This document shows, piece by piece, positions 11,801-24,393 of a DNA stretch of 64,000 nucleotides. The notes below the pieces were generated by a model. The model saw only the letters and a list, made by a program, of their open reading frames with translations, ran no database searches and had not been told where the DNA came from. The DNA comes from Blastomyces gilchristii SLH14081. Taxonomy: Eukaryota; Ascomycota; Eurotiomycetes; Onygenales; Ajellomycetaceae. The stretch covers positions 547,789 through 611,788 of the forward strand of contig NW_003101654.1 of NCBI RefSeq assembly GCF_000003855.2, written 5' to 3'. Position 1 is the first letter of the stretch; the number at the start of each line of letters is the position of its first letter. A program made the position numbers and the translations under genes.

Positions 11801-14630
11801 GCCGGGGCAAGGAGGATATTGGCTCGCGGAGGGAGTATAGGAAGAAGGCATTGTGAGAGTCGGAGGCTGTTGTTCCTGAGAAAAAGTTGGGCAAAGTTCG
11901 AGGAGACCGGATATATATGGTTTGTGTGTTTGTGTGCACTATCTGGAAGAAGACTTGACGTGGAGATATCAAGCTTGGAATTGTAGAGGAGCAGGGAGTA
12001 GGGTTAACTATTTATATATCGAATTAGTTAATGAGAGTGGGAGGAATTGTGGAATTCTTTGGAGGAGAATATAATAACGGGTTGAATGTATTTGATAGAG
12101 GAGGCTTAAAGTCGAGGGGAGGGAGAACAGGAAGAAACGAGATATTTAAATATGTTGAGAAAAAGGGAAAATTAATCAAGACATAATTAATGCAAATGTC
12201 AGACAAGAACGAGGTACCCGGTATTTTATATTGCTTTTTCTTTTTCTTTTCTTCCCAGTTTTCTTCAAAATTTCCTCCGCTTTCATTTGACCTTATCCGC
12301 ATAATAATAATAACACACCCCCCGGGGACTAAAATAAGGCAAACTGATGCCTATTCTTCTTCTTGCCTGCGCCGGAGATAACCATTATTTATTATTTTTA
12401 TTATTATGATCTGTGTGTGCGCGATGTCCTGTACTTTTGTTGCTTATTTTCTGCATCTCAAGGATAAATTACAGCTTCTGTGTGCGTAATGGTGTTTTTT
12501 TTTTGTTTCTTTTTGTCTCCTCGCGTTCTTCAAATAATAAGTAGTTAACTAACTACGGATGGGGATCCACCTGTCCTGCTTCTTCTTTTTTCCTTTTTTG
12601 CCCTTTGTTCTCGGTTATGGCGCATTATTCCCACTCACTCAGGTATTATCTTTTTGTTTGGGAATTGGAGATGATGGAAATATAATCATATCAACTGCTA
12701 ACACACGATTATGAATTATTATAATTTTGAAGCTGAGCTGTATGCGAGAAACCTGCATTCCCTGCCAGTGTAACCCCAAGAGCCCTGTGCAGTACATTCA
12801 TAGATCAATTCAGTTCTTACATAGATGCAGCGATACACACATTTTCGCCACACGTAATAAACCTGCATATTGAATGATGAAAGCCAAACGATGGTTCAGT
12901 TAATCATCGTATGTATCCCCGAGTCTGTCGTCGGCTATTATATCCATCCAGCTTCTTAAATTAGCTCGTTGAATGTTCAACTGTTTCAGCAGGATTATTT
13001 CTCTTCTTTCCCCACAGCCACCATACGAGTGTGAAAAGTGAATCGTTCATTTTCTGACAATCGCGGTCATCTCTAACATTTCAGCAAGTGTGGAAGAAAT
13101 TCCATGCATCAAGATAATCATAATATATTGGTGCTTTCGTGTAAAATAATCCAGACATCCCTCCCGTGCATGGAATTTGATGTTTGCAGGGCACACATTC
13201 CCGATGTCATCAGTAGCTTTACAGCAGCTACTATGTAGTTATGTAATAAGAAATTTCTCTTTTTTGCCTCCCCCCTGTTCGCAGTCTGCGCTAGCTGCCA
13301 ACTATCTACGCTGTATGCGTATGCAGGGAGCGTAGTGGGTGGTTGTGGTGTGGCCGATTTGATCCCAAGCGCAAAATGCGCAGCATTAAGGCCTGCATGA
13401 CCCAGAGTACCGGGATCTCGGATCAAGAGCTCTAGGGGATAGACGTCAATGATGTTGCAATTTTGCCCATTTTTGGGAATGGAATGGTGGAGTGTGCCAC
13501 TCCTGTTTGTGTGTGAGTGTGAGTGCGGTGACACAATATGACAGGGCTCAATATTCCCCTTTACCCCTTAGTCGTCCCCCCAAACAAGGAAATATACTAC
13601 ATGCTATACGGAGTACAAAATTGATGATCTTCGATTTTTTTTTTTTTATTTTTTTTATTTTTCCGGCAAATTTTCATATTATTATTCTGCGTTTTTCTTC
13701 CCACTCACTTCCACTCGAAGCTAGCAAAGCCAGCCCGTCGAACTTTTGGACAACAGTTCAGAAGCAAAAAGGAAGCAAATTAAATGAAGCTCCACTGTGG
13801 CGGTGACTTCTTCTGGATTCTCCAGCCCACCAAAATCATGATCGCCCTCCCTGTGTCCTGGTTGAGGTTCGCTCTGACATCTGGCATCTGGAGAACACCA
13901 CTGGAGACTCGGTTGCTGGTTCGGCCGTCCGTCGCACAGGTGGGAGCCCCAAACCCGCCCCATTTGCTCCACAAGCCATGCGCCTTGCCACAACTTGCCA
14001 GAGCCTGAAACCTAGCGTATGGTGTCCACTGGCCCACTGGGAGCGCCGAAACTCAATTCGCGGCTGGCTTGTGTGCCAGACTGCCAGTTAGGGGCCGAGG
14101 GGCGAGAGATGACTGGCTTTTTCTCCCTGGCTTTAACGAAACAATCGCGCTCGTTCTGCCACGAACCCCGGCTGAAATTTTCCGGATGAGCCGCACTCGA
14201 GCGGTGAACGACTCAACGAGACATGTACATACATGTAACTCATCAGTCTGCACGAAAAATGCCGGGACAAAGAACCCCTGCGTCTGGATTATCACTTTCG
14301 AAAGGAAGGCTGAAAAGAAAAAGAAGCCTAAATTAATCTCAATGATCCTGTGATCAAGAATGCTCCACTTGAACCTCCCCCAACCCAGTTCTCTGTTTTC
14401 TCGCCCTCAAGATGATGAGATCAAAGCTTTCATGCGCTCAGCGGAGATCTCTTCTTTTCTCTTCTCCCCCAGTATTTATTTTTTGTCTCGAATATTCGTT
14501 ACGGCTAGTTTTGTGGGATTACCCAGTTCAGCCAACCGACGCTCAGACAGTTCACATCATACCTAGTTATAGCGTAACTTATCCACTTGTCGGTAGTTAG
14601 AGTTCTTGGAAAAGGAGAAACCCTTCCTTC

Positions 14631-14636
<6 letters not shown>

Positions 14637-14673
<37 letters not shown>
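14637..14673. repeat. Poly-T run (37 nt)
   Basis: An uninterrupted run of 37 T residues lies in non-coding DNA. Its length may be affected by sequencing error. Confidence 0.9.
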
Positions 14674-14675
<2 letters not shown>

Positions 14676-17600
14676 CAATAACTAGTTAACTCTTCGATGT
14701 TTTCCTTGCATTTCATCTTGGACATTCCGGCTGGCACACCAATTGGAACAATCCTTTCACACTACGGATATTTCTGTCCCCCCAAGTCCTTGGATACATA
14801 ATGTAAACGCACTTAATGGATGATGATGATCAATTGCGACCTTCTCCGGAAGAATAGAATAATGAAGAGCAAATGGAGGTTGTTATTGTATCACTGCATC
14901 TTCAGCGCCTTGCACGGAAAAATTCCACCACAACACATGCCTGCCCTCTTGTCCGAGGATTGGAGACACAACCCAGAAAATCGGACTAAATCTTCTTCCT
15001 CTTCTGGGAATATTAGTGGCTGCTTTTTGGCGATTGATGTTTGCATTATTATTACCAGAAATAAAGCATCTGAGGCTGCGATAAACGGATGATGGGCATG
15101 ACCAACTGCTGAGCGGCGTTAGTGCTAGATTATTCCGGGAGGGACGTAGATCCCTTGACGCCGACAACGGGACAACGGAGAATCTGAAGAAAAAGAAAAA
15201 GAAAAAGAAGCCATCACCAGTAGGAACCAAGCAAGGCCCACTGAATCAGGGGATTATACGTGATTAGCGCGGGCAGTGAGTGCTGGGCAAGATGAGCTTC
15301 AGGGCTTGTTCAGTTCTGGTAGCTTGCTTGCTTGCGCCGGGGTTGTTTTGCGTCACACACATTTAATTTTGTGAAGTAAATAAGTTACTCCGTAGTTAAT
15401 ATCTGATATTATCTTAGTTGATGTTGTCTGTTTGCTAGGCCCTGTCAAACACTACAGATGAACTCCGCTGTAACTGTGCGTCTTATGATGGGCTATTTAC
15501 TGTACAACCCCCTAGGTTTCCCGATAGGTGAAGGGCTTTATTATTATTATTTACTGTGTGGATGCATCATTAATTGCAGGGCGCGTAAGGAATAGTTACT
15601 GTATGGAGGGTGAGGTAACAAATTCAGCGAGAGAGCGAGAAAGCGAGAAATCGAGGATCAACAACATCAGCCTCACTGCATGGATCTGCTCTGCAACCCT
15701 CCCACAGTTGCCTGATTCCTTGAATTATTCCATCCATCCATACGGAGTACTGCGTACATCACTCCTATTTTCCTTGGCCTCCGCGATGGTTCGAGAAATG
15801 TTCCATGCGTTTAACTCAATCCGGTGGCCGGTCTTGCGCCAGTTTAAGAGATATTTTTGATGTCTACTCTACAAAAGTCGCCGATCGCCGACCAGCTCAG
15901 CTCAGCTCATATTTGGGATTGTTCTCTCTCACTATTAATATTATTGACAAGGATAACTCCATGGAACCACGAGATGTGGATATGATATGTCTCCTCGCAT
16001 TCTGGAATACTTCTAGCGCCTGGGGTCAGCCAGCCATTTTCTTCTGTTTGGGATTTCTCTGGGCTCGAAATTAATGACAATATCACCCGGTTGCACAGGA
16101 TGAAAAAGGAAAAGGAAAATAAAAAAAATAAAAAATAATACTCTTACATGCTGTCAATGTTGTGTAAAAAATATACCATGCAATTTATTGGATTAGATTA
16201 GTGCTTGGTTTCTTTTCTTTTTTTGTAACCATGTGTGAGACTGGACATTATTATTAAATATTATTATTAATTCGTAGGACACAGCAGTATGATCCCACCC
16301 AGCCTAAAACGAAACCTTCAAATACGAGAGGATTTGATGGAAGGCTGCTGCTGACCCTATCCAGGCCACGTTTTTTGCTCCAACCCCTGCAAAAGTTTAG
16401 CGTACGAACAGCAAAATACATGCCAATTATTAATAATAGGTTGCATGATGAGCGCAGCCTCTTCCTGCATCTCCGAAATGGCTGAGCGAAAAGAGATGGC
16501 AAGTGAGTGAAGTCATTTCCCTGTCTTATCTCCTAGAAGCGAGGTAGCTGGTACTGACTGTACGTACTCCGTGCATTAACTCAAGTTGCTCGATAGCGCG
16601 CAGCAGTTCAGGGCCTGATGATGCATCGGTACAGAGTACAAGGCTGAATTACATCCCTCTACTATACTCAATAGTGGGACGTCTACACTACGTAAGTGGC
16701 AATGTTCATAATTACAGAAATAAGTCAACATATGATCTTCCAAAGGAGGCGAGCTGTGAAGGAGGAGCCCGATGCTTCGGCGTACTCACTCACTCACACC
16801 CAGGATGGGGTCAATCCCTGTTCTTCAAGCCATGTTTCCTTTCTTTTCAAAAATGGATTCTACCAGCGTGTGTGAAAGTTGTAGTTAAGCGTCAAAGCTA
16901 AATTAGACCAGGCTTTCCCCAGGAATATCCATCCAGTCACATGGGGTAATAACATTACACAGTACCCAAAATAAAGTTGTGTGGTCAGTATTCATATACA
17001 AACCCCTCGCTCTTCTTTTTTTACCACCAATGGAGAAAGAAAAGACCAGCCCACGTAGTTACGCAAGACGCCACTAGATCGCTGTGGGAGGGCTCGGGCC
17101 GCGTCGGATCCCCCCTTTGCTTACTAAAATAGTTAAGATTAACTCAGACCACATCACATCTCCAAACCATTTTGTCGTGGCGTGTTTGCCCGCAGATTCG
17201 GATTTATTCGGCGGCTGGCTCCTGGTTTCGCCAGATCGTTGAATGCGATCAGAACTTCCAAAGGTTGGAATTCGGGGTCGTCTCTCCGCTTGATGCGATG
17301 CGGGTGCGAATCAAATTGAGGGGCTGAGTGCCTCGAAATTTCGTTCCGTTTTTCTCACGCGACGAAGGAGTTTAGATTATGATTAGGGGCGGTTCGGCCT
17401 CGATATCCCCATCTCTCAACCCATGCAGCTTCACGGACTCGTCGGTGGCAATCCAACTAACTCCTCTCCTCAATCCAGGCCATGAGAGTCGGTGGCGCAA
17501 CTACGGGGTTCGTGGAAGTGACACCGTGCGTCGGGTGATTTGTCGCGAACATTCCCGGAAACAGGGGAATCCAAGGGGCCAGGGCTCATGCTCACGCCAC

Positions 17601-17962
17601 GTGTGATGGGCCGAGCGCAGGATTTAAGCATAGCCTAGCATCAATGCAGCGAACTTGGGGTGGTGTGGGGGAATAAGAGGGCCATTGGATTCGTCCGCAG
17701 ATACAGGCCTTGTCAATCGTGCCACTGACCAAGGAAAAGGGGGCGGGGAAAGACCCTGTTAGCGGCGCTGCGCAGGGCTTGCATCGAAAAAGACGACTTG
17801 CTCGGACCCATTATTTGCAAGAAAAAGAATGAACGTAAACCAGGGGGAAGAGTAACTAAAGCAAGACTAAGAGACGGCTGGAGTGGAGAAACACACTGTG
17901 CCGCCCGAGTGGTATTAGTTCAGAAGAGGAGGTAACTTGGGAAGAGGAGCAGGATAGTGGAG

Positions 17963-17964
<2 letters not shown>

Positions 17965-18009
<45 letters not shown>
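17965..18009. repeat. Poly-T run (45 nt)
   Basis: An uninterrupted run of 45 T residues lies about 1.1 kb upstream of the SDR gene. It could be a slippage-prone tract or the poly-A tail of a retroposed sequence in reverse; no flanking duplication is obvious. Confidence 0.9.
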
Positions 18010-18010
<1 letters not shown>

Positions 18011-19123
18011 ACAATTCTTGGACCCCGCATGATTGGTCGGACTTTCTTGACCGACAGATATCTGCTGGATTGAGGATTGGAACGCTCAGACGCTCAGCGA
18101 ACCTGCAACAGGGGCGTTTCTGGTCGCCTCAAGGCGCAAGAGTTTCTAGGTTTGTTGTATTGTTGCGAGGTTTTTGCCATCATTACGAGAGCTTTTCCTG
18201 CAAAACGGTACAGAGTAGACTACTCCGTACCATAGCTCATAAAAATATTGAAGCATGTAAGAGGCGCTGGTTTTGGTTATGAAGAAACAAGAAAACACCG
18301 CTCCGCGAGGTTCCATGTAGTTGCATGTCAAAGTAAAGCGTACGTAATTTGGTAGTTATCTAATTTCAGATTGCTCGCGATTCATCAAGGTCGAAATATG
18401 TTGATATGTTGCTTTGGCTCGTTTATTTTAGAGACGACTCGATGGTTGCCCGCTTCAGGAAATAACCACCAATTGTATCCTCTCGCGGAATAATGGCTGA
18501 ATTGATAAAGTTGAGAAGGAAACTTCCCAATCATCTTTCAGGATTATTGCATGCCGTTTCAATAGTACCTCGTATCGTCCAGGTTTTATTGATTCGGAAC
18601 GAAGGGGTATATTTACATCTCTCAATATGGAACTTTGAGTCGGGATGCTGGATATTTATATCACGTGGCCAGGAAGCCCTACCTCAGGAGAGGAACGAAT
18701 CGGCCACCAGTGGACCTCTCAACCTCCTTTGGCTAGGGACAGACCTCTGTGTGCTAGGAAGAAGCGGAGTACGCTGCCATACAAAGATTTCCCCGACATT
18801 TCTGGAAGCATCCCCGAAAATGATTCGGACATGTTCATGTATCTCTTCGGAATTCCGAAAGAAAAGTTCGGTGCCAGGTTCGGCATATCGGATAAGGATA
18901 TGTGTTGAAATGCGTTGCTTAACAGTATATATAGCATTCCTTAGAGCATCAAGTTGATATATTACACTGCAGTCTCTACATACCTGAACTGGAATGACAA
19001 GGAGGTGATACACTTGTTGAGCGGGATTGGTATAAACTTCCGGGACCGTACTACTACCTCCGTTTGTCGGCATCATTAACGATAATTCTTGATTTTTCAT
19101 TCTTTTCTTTTAATCCCCGAATC

Positions 19124-20219
19124 ATGGCCGATGCCTTCACTTCGGTGCCAGTCAAACCGACCTTGAGCAGTTATTGGTGGGCGGCAAGGAACCCACCAGC
19201 CGATCCCAAAACATCCTTTGCTGGTAAAACCGTCCTTATTACCGGGGCGAATGTGGGTCTTGGATTCGAAGCCGCGATAAAATTTGCAGCCTTAGGTGCA
19301 TCAAACCTTATCCTCGGTGTCCGTTCGTTGCCAAAAGGGGAGCAGGCCAAGGCGAAGATCGAAGCCAGGACAGGTTGCAGCGCGGGCGTCATACAATTAA
19401 TCGAGCTGGATATGTCCAGGTATCAATCTATTGAAAAATTCTTTCAGCAGGTTAATAGAAGATTTACCGTTGTACATGCCGCTGTCCTGAATGCCGGCGT
19501 TTTCCAACGATCCTACGAGCTGAGCACGGAGGGCTGGGAAATGTCGATCCAAGTCAACGCCATATCGACGGCTTACTTGGGGATCCTTCTCCTCCCTAAA
19601 CTGCGTGAAACAGGTTTATCCACCGGTAGGGCGGCACATCTTGAGATCGTTGCTAGTTGCGCCCAAGGGGATGCAAATGTGAAGAACGTCCGCGATCCTT
19701 CAAGCATTCTTCAGAAGATAAACGACCCAAAACACTTCGGTATCGGCAGCCAATACAGCATCTCCAAATTACTTGCCATGTGGGTAACTACTCACATTGC
19801 AGCCGAAGTACCCGTCGAGCAAGTGATCGTGAGCGCATGTTGCCCCAGTATGTGTAAGTCAAATCTGACCGACAATTGGGGCTTCGTGTTACATGGTATA
19901 GACACCTTTTCTAGGTCTATATTGGGTAGGACAACAGAAGAAGGTAGTCGGACTCTTGTTAGTGGGACCTTACTTGGGCCTGAAGGGCATGGTGGGTTCT
20001 GGACTCATGATAGAATTGCCAAGTGAGTGGATCGCATATATGTGGATCGCATATATTTGTTGTTTCTCAAGAAAGCATGAAATTTCCTAACATTTAAGTA
20101 GGCCGGCTGCACTTGTTGTCTCGGATGAGGGAAAAAAGTTAGGAACCCAGTGCTGGAAGGAAATTCTTAACTTGCTGCGAAGGCAAAACCCTGAGGTCGA
20201 TTTGATCCTCAAGGGCTGA
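19124..20219 (+). CDS. Short-chain dehydrogenase/reductase (SDR), two exons
   Basis: Exons 19124-20022 and 20102-20219 join in phase to encode 338 residues. The intron starts GTGAGT and ends AGTAG. The start at 19124 (MADAFTS) is preferred over an in-frame ATG at 19064 because the extra 20 residues are a poor Phe/Ser stretch. The protein is a classical Rossmann-fold NAD(P)-dependent oxidoreductase: cofactor motif TGANVGLG at residues 40-47, NAG at 123-125, and catalytic YSISK with Tyr211 and Lys215. The N-terminal 'SYWWAARNPPADPKTSFAGK' resembles fungal SDRs of the WW-domain-oxidoreductase/retinol-dehydrogenase-like group, often found near secondary-metabolite genes. Substrate is unknown. It is convergent with the Zn2Cys6 gene, 368 bp away. 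Confidence 0.88.
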
Positions 20220-20587
20220 GGGTGGCGGGCGTTGGGAACAAAAGTCTTTCTTTGGAAATAAGAAGGAAACTAGGATATTTATGCACAACAATGCGTTGGA
20301 CAGGTTTGAAAATTCCATGTATGTTTTCAGAGTGTAATCACTTTATTATGACAAATGCAGTCATTTTATTTGTAGATTTGCATACAGAATGATAGCCAAC
20401 AGGTAGCTTCCTGAGATTTATGAAAGGCGGTGTTTGACATGTTAAGAGGAGCGGGTTGTGACCTAGATTCCCAAGCTCCCCTTTCTAGATGTTAGTAGCA
20501 ATAATTAGCACACCTTTCTGGATGAAGGTTATTATAAGTTTGATGTGTCATAAAGGGAGAAAAGGTCTATTTAGTTGCTTGTATGTT
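20220..20587. other. Short convergent intergenic region
   Basis: 368 bp separate the stop codons of the SDR gene (+) and the Zn2Cys6 gene (-). No further gene is visible; both 3' UTRs must fit here and may overlap. Confidence 0.5.
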
Positions 20588-22224
20588 CTATCGCAGTTTC
20601 TTCTCGATGATAGAAAACAATTCGCGAACTGGTTTCATACCAGCCTCATTGTCTTCCAACAAGGCTACTCCATCTTGCTTCAACAGCGTTTCCAGTAAAG
20701 ATTGAGCCAATTTATCTCCAAGTACTTCATCCAAAGCCTTTTGAATGGAGTTCAGCAAGTGTCTACTAGTTTCCAGTAAAATTTTGATATATAGGCAGCC
20801 ATTGTCGCCAATCATGAATCCGTTAATCTGCAACGCACTGACGAGCGGAGGTAACTTGAGAATTTCCGCAAACGCACAGGAAGAATCAAAAAAATCGCTA
20901 AGGATTGAGAACAAAGTTTTGTAAGTTCTAAGAAGGGTGGTGTAACAAGACAGAATGGTAAGGGTGGTAGGGGCGTCTAGTTTCAGCGCAGGAGGGGTCA
21001 ACAAACTGCTTGAGGAAGAGGAGGTTGCTAGCAGACTTGCAGGTGGTGCCTTTGACCTATGAAACCCCGCTCGTAGGACTTCCCATCTTCTTGCTATACG
21101 TTCCTCGGGGCTAATCTCTGGTTCTATAGCCGGATCCTTAAGCCCGTTCTCGTGAGCGGCTTTACTTTCTGGATATGCCTCTGGCGGCAACTCTAGCGAA
21201 AGTGCTGCGGTTCGTTTGCAAAGCCGAATGATTTCAAGAAATTGCTCAGATCCACGAAGCATGTTTCCAACACTGTCTTCCTCAATCACCGACTTTTCTA
21301 GCGTGGCATGGAGGTATTCAGGCATGACTTTGTCAGGTGAATCAAAGAGGTAAGTGCATGAATGCTTCAAAATTTCTGCTCGGTGGAAGTCTTTCATGAG
21401 GGTAGCGTTTAGATCGGATAGTTTTTGAATGCAGGCATCTTTAAGCCCTATCGGGGACAGATTCTCCCCATCACCAGATTCAGCGGTTGGTATGTTAGAG
21501 GGCGGTGTCCCGGAAATATCGCTTACTAGGGAGTTTGGATCTGAAATCACTGGAAAGAGATCCTCTTGGCCGCTGAGTGAGCGCAGGGGAATGTTATTTT
21601 TGGAATTGTTCTGTGTTTGGTCGATTATGATATCATGGGCAGGATGAAAAGCAAAAATGGTTGATTGGAGGGCACCCAAATCGTTAGTGCTGAAATCACT
21701 GCTGTATGTTGGTCCAGCTTCTTGAAGGCTAAGAGGCACAGCGGGCAGAAGCAGCGCAGTAGTGTCCATGGATTCTTCAAAAATTTCTTGTCCTTGCAAA
21801 AAGGTTGATTGATTTAGATTCGGCCAAAAGACAGATGTGGGCTGCGAGTCATGGATAGCATCCGAAACATCAGGAGCGGCATGTCTCCATATTTGTTGCA
21901 CGGTAGTTGAGCTGTGGTTTGGAGGGTCATGTAGTCCGTCGCCATTACCTGTATATATAATTAGCCGACGGGAGGACAAGAAGTACTGCGCATATCTGGA
22001 TGATTTTTACCTCCGTTTTGGGTAGAATTGACTGCATCCATTTCAGCTGGAAACATATCTGCAGAAGAACCAACACGAACAACCGAAGCTATGGAGCAGT
22101 CGGCTTTAGCTTTCCTACAGCGTAGACAGGGGCTGTTGGTCGTAGCCATTAGGTCGCGGTTACAGCGAAGTTTGTGGGCCCGACACCGATCACAAGCATA
22201 GCGGCGCGATCTGGTAGTAGTCAT
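20588..22224 (-). CDS. Zn(2)-Cys(6) fungal-type transcription factor, two exons
   Basis: On the minus strand, exons 22224-22011 and 21948-20588 join in phase for 524 residues. The DNA-binding domain sits at the extreme N-terminus after MTTTRSRR: six cysteines spaced CX2CX6CX11CX2CX6C, with basic residues between Cys2 and Cys3 (RAHKLR) as in Gal4-type binuclear zinc clusters. The rest is Ser/Thr-rich. A more ordered C-terminal half (from about residue 230) resembles the aflatoxin-regulator type of activation region in layout, but I cannot confirm it. There is no obvious fungal_trans middle domain. This is a nuclear sequence-specific regulator, target unknown. Its convergent neighbour is an SDR, so the two could form a small metabolic module; this is inference. 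Confidence 0.87.
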
Positions 22225-23504
22225 AGCTACGAATTTAATATATTAGGCGATCCTCTGATGGAAAAGAAAACGGTTACGGTTTAGGAGACTGGATTGTGTA
22301 GCAATTTCGTGAAGGAAGCTATTGTTGAGAGAGCTTCGGCTAATTGGGTTATTAGCCTTGAAACTTGGAGACTAACTATGCCAAGTGCAACTCACTAACT
22401 TATACAGGAGGAAATACAGGTGTTGCGATCACGCCAAGATAACAAGAACATAGGAAATACAAAGGAGTGACAACTAGATACATGCAATGATAACTTCCCA
22501 GCCCAGGAACATAGAGTGATTCAATTGTAGTGATTTGTACACCTCTGTATTTATTAGAAACCTGAGGTGCTTAGGTTCCGGATTTAACGTATCCCCCGCC
22601 GGTTTCAAACCCGCACGCCTTGGTTTCCCACGCTAAGGCGCTACCCGGCCCCTGCTCGTTAACCCATCTGACATTTACCGCAAAAGCGGTAGAGCTGTTA
22701 CGAGGGGATAGTGACCCAATGCACTGCTACAGGCTGGGACGGCCCTTGTTTCATTTGTGCCACATACCACGGTAAGAGCGTGGGTATGGGGATCCCAGCT
22801 GTCGGGGTGTGAATAAGAAAGCGCGGCTGAAATTATGCGTTTTAGTTACTCGTACATGAATATATCAGGTGCATGAGACCCATGACCTAAACGTAAATGC
22901 GCGGTACCCGGGATACCATACAATTTCGTCTAATGGTGTGAGTAGCCATGGCTACTGACGCCATCCTGAGCTTTCGCACTGACGGAATGGATGACTGGTT
23001 GCTTGCGCATGTATTAAACCGGATAGTCGCAGAATTACTTAATCCAAGCCTGCCTCCTGTTCCTCTTTTTATGGGGAGTACAGCATCTTGGTCGTTCTGC
23101 CGGGTCATCCCTGAATGTGGATTGCTTTATGCCTCTATTATGCTGCTGGGCTCAAGACCGGATTCGCACAAGGCAGGGATGTGAATTGTCTGCAAATCCC
23201 GCAATTTTGAAGACGCTGCTGTCACACGAGGCCTCGACTATAAAGTTTAAACCCTGATTCACTAAATCAATCCTACATGGGCCCAGAGGCACACGGGGTG
23301 GGGGCGATTTTATGACGCAAGGGACGAATGCTTTTTGCCTTGCGATGATAGACACGTAGCCGACTAGGTAATCCGTAACCTGTTTATCCATCTCGGCTAC
23401 CGCCTTCAAACGGGGTAACTCTCACGTTAGGCCGTGGTTCCAACGTTTGACGACCGAGCCGTAACCATACAAATCGTCGCTGGTAACAGAAGTTGCATTT
23501 GAAC
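22225..23504. other. Intergenic region upstream of the Zn2Cys6 gene
   Basis: About 1.28 kb holds the promoter of the Zn2Cys6 gene and the 3' flank of the next minus-strand gene. Short frames at 22887-23409 on both strands have no recognisable domain. A degenerate tRNA-like sequence lies near 22590-22660. Confidence 0.4.
22590..22662 (-). other. Degenerate tRNA-like sequence (possible relic)
   Basis: On the minus strand the segment contains GGGTTTGAAACC, a near match to the RNA polymerase III B box (GGTTCGANNCC). Upstream is GGTAGCGC, a D-arm-like stretch, and a GCCTT...AAGGC hairpin lies between. The acceptor stem does not pair and the T stem has a mismatch, so this is not a functional tRNA. 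It may be a tRNA relic, a tRNA-derived SINE head, or chance. Confidence 0.2.
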
Positions 23505-24393
23505 TCAGGCTTCTTCGAATTCCTGCGGGGCCTGCGTTGAGATCCATTCTTCCATTAATGCCTGACCAGCTGGTGCTGCATCAGGTTTTGATCTCGCTCT
23601 GTCGCCTTTCCTGGTGACGAGGAGGCATAATATCCTGCCCCATATTGTGAACCCTTTATAGGTGGTAGTAAGGTGTAGTTTCTTGTCGTCTTGCAGTTCC
23701 GGAGTAGGTTCGATATAGGTCTTTTTTCGCTTCGTGGCATGAGTGTCCTCGTCAACGCTACCGGCTTCTATATTGGCACTATTTTCTGTACGGTTCTCCC
23801 TTCGTCGACGACGGCTTGTCGATGACTGGATGTCGACGCCTTCCTCATTAGTTACGGGGGCCGTGGCTGTCGGTATATCTTGCAAGTTGATCGGGGACTC
23901 CTCGTCACTCTCAGGTATAATAGTCGGTATCGTCACGGGGTCATCGGCGATATGAATCGGAGAGTCATCCGTTCCAGGTAATTTACTTGAGTTACTCTGG
24001 ATCTTGGATGGTCGATCGTTAAAGGACTTTAGTTTTGTAACAAGCGAGTGGCTGGTGCCGCTATCACGGAGGAAGATGGAAACCTCGAAATCATCTGCTC
24101 GGACCTGTTAACCACATGGTAGTTTCAAGAAGCGTCTTTTGCAAAGTAAACTAAGCCATACCCTCCTCCGAAAGGACGTCTTTGACGGGTTTCGACTTCT
24201 TCTTCGCGCGTGCTCGCTCAGTTTCCTCCCTTAGCTTTGGGAGGATCAGAGGCTGTATACTCTTGAATACACGGGGTAGAGCTGGGTCGCGGGCGTCAAG
24301 CAACCATCGTGAATGGGCAGGATTCTCAAGATATATCCTGCATTCCAGCACAGAGTATTTGCTGATGCGCAGGTACCGTCTGATTGGGGGCAT
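23505..24393 (-). CDS. Conserved hypothetical protein (MPPIRRYLRISKYSVLECRIYL...), two exons
   Basis: On the minus strand, exons 24393-24162 and 24094-23505 join in phase to encode 273 residues. The first AG of the intron gives a stop codon (reading PSR*), so the next AG, ten bases on, must be used; this yields SEEDDFEVSIFLRDS and an open frame to 23505. The N-terminal ~75 residues are ordered (Arg/Tyr/Ile-rich), followed by a Lys-rich stretch (RARAKKKSKPVK), a long acidic and Ser/Thr-rich middle with an RRRRRENR cluster and KRKK (possible nuclear signals), and an ordered 'YKGFTIWGRILCLLVTRKGD' near the C-terminus. The layout resembles a conserved fungal protein of unknown function. I do not assign a role. 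Confidence 0.72.

Larger units (their letters stand above)
8895..19123. other. Gene-poor divergent intergenic region (~10 kb)
   Basis: Between the NAPRTase start (8894, minus) and the SDR start (19124, plus) I find no gene I can support. Open frames are short, mutually overlapping and low-complexity. Visible structure: a purine-rich stretch near 9700-9960; direct repeats of GTAGTGGTTAGCA near 11284-11312; AAATTGAAA-type repeats near 11421-11462; a poly-T run at 14637-14673 and a second at 17965-18009; and several copies of TACGGAGTA or its complement. Long UTRs, introns or non-coding RNAs could be hidden here. Confidence 0.45.

Noticed and set aside
18493..19100. Overlapping frames (154, 87 and 138 codons) just upstream of the SDR gene
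   Set aside because: Three frames on two strands compete for the same DNA and none shows a domain. One could be a relic, but I cannot support it.
22887..23409. Frames of 73-85 codons on both strands
   Set aside because: No motif and overlapping on opposite strands.
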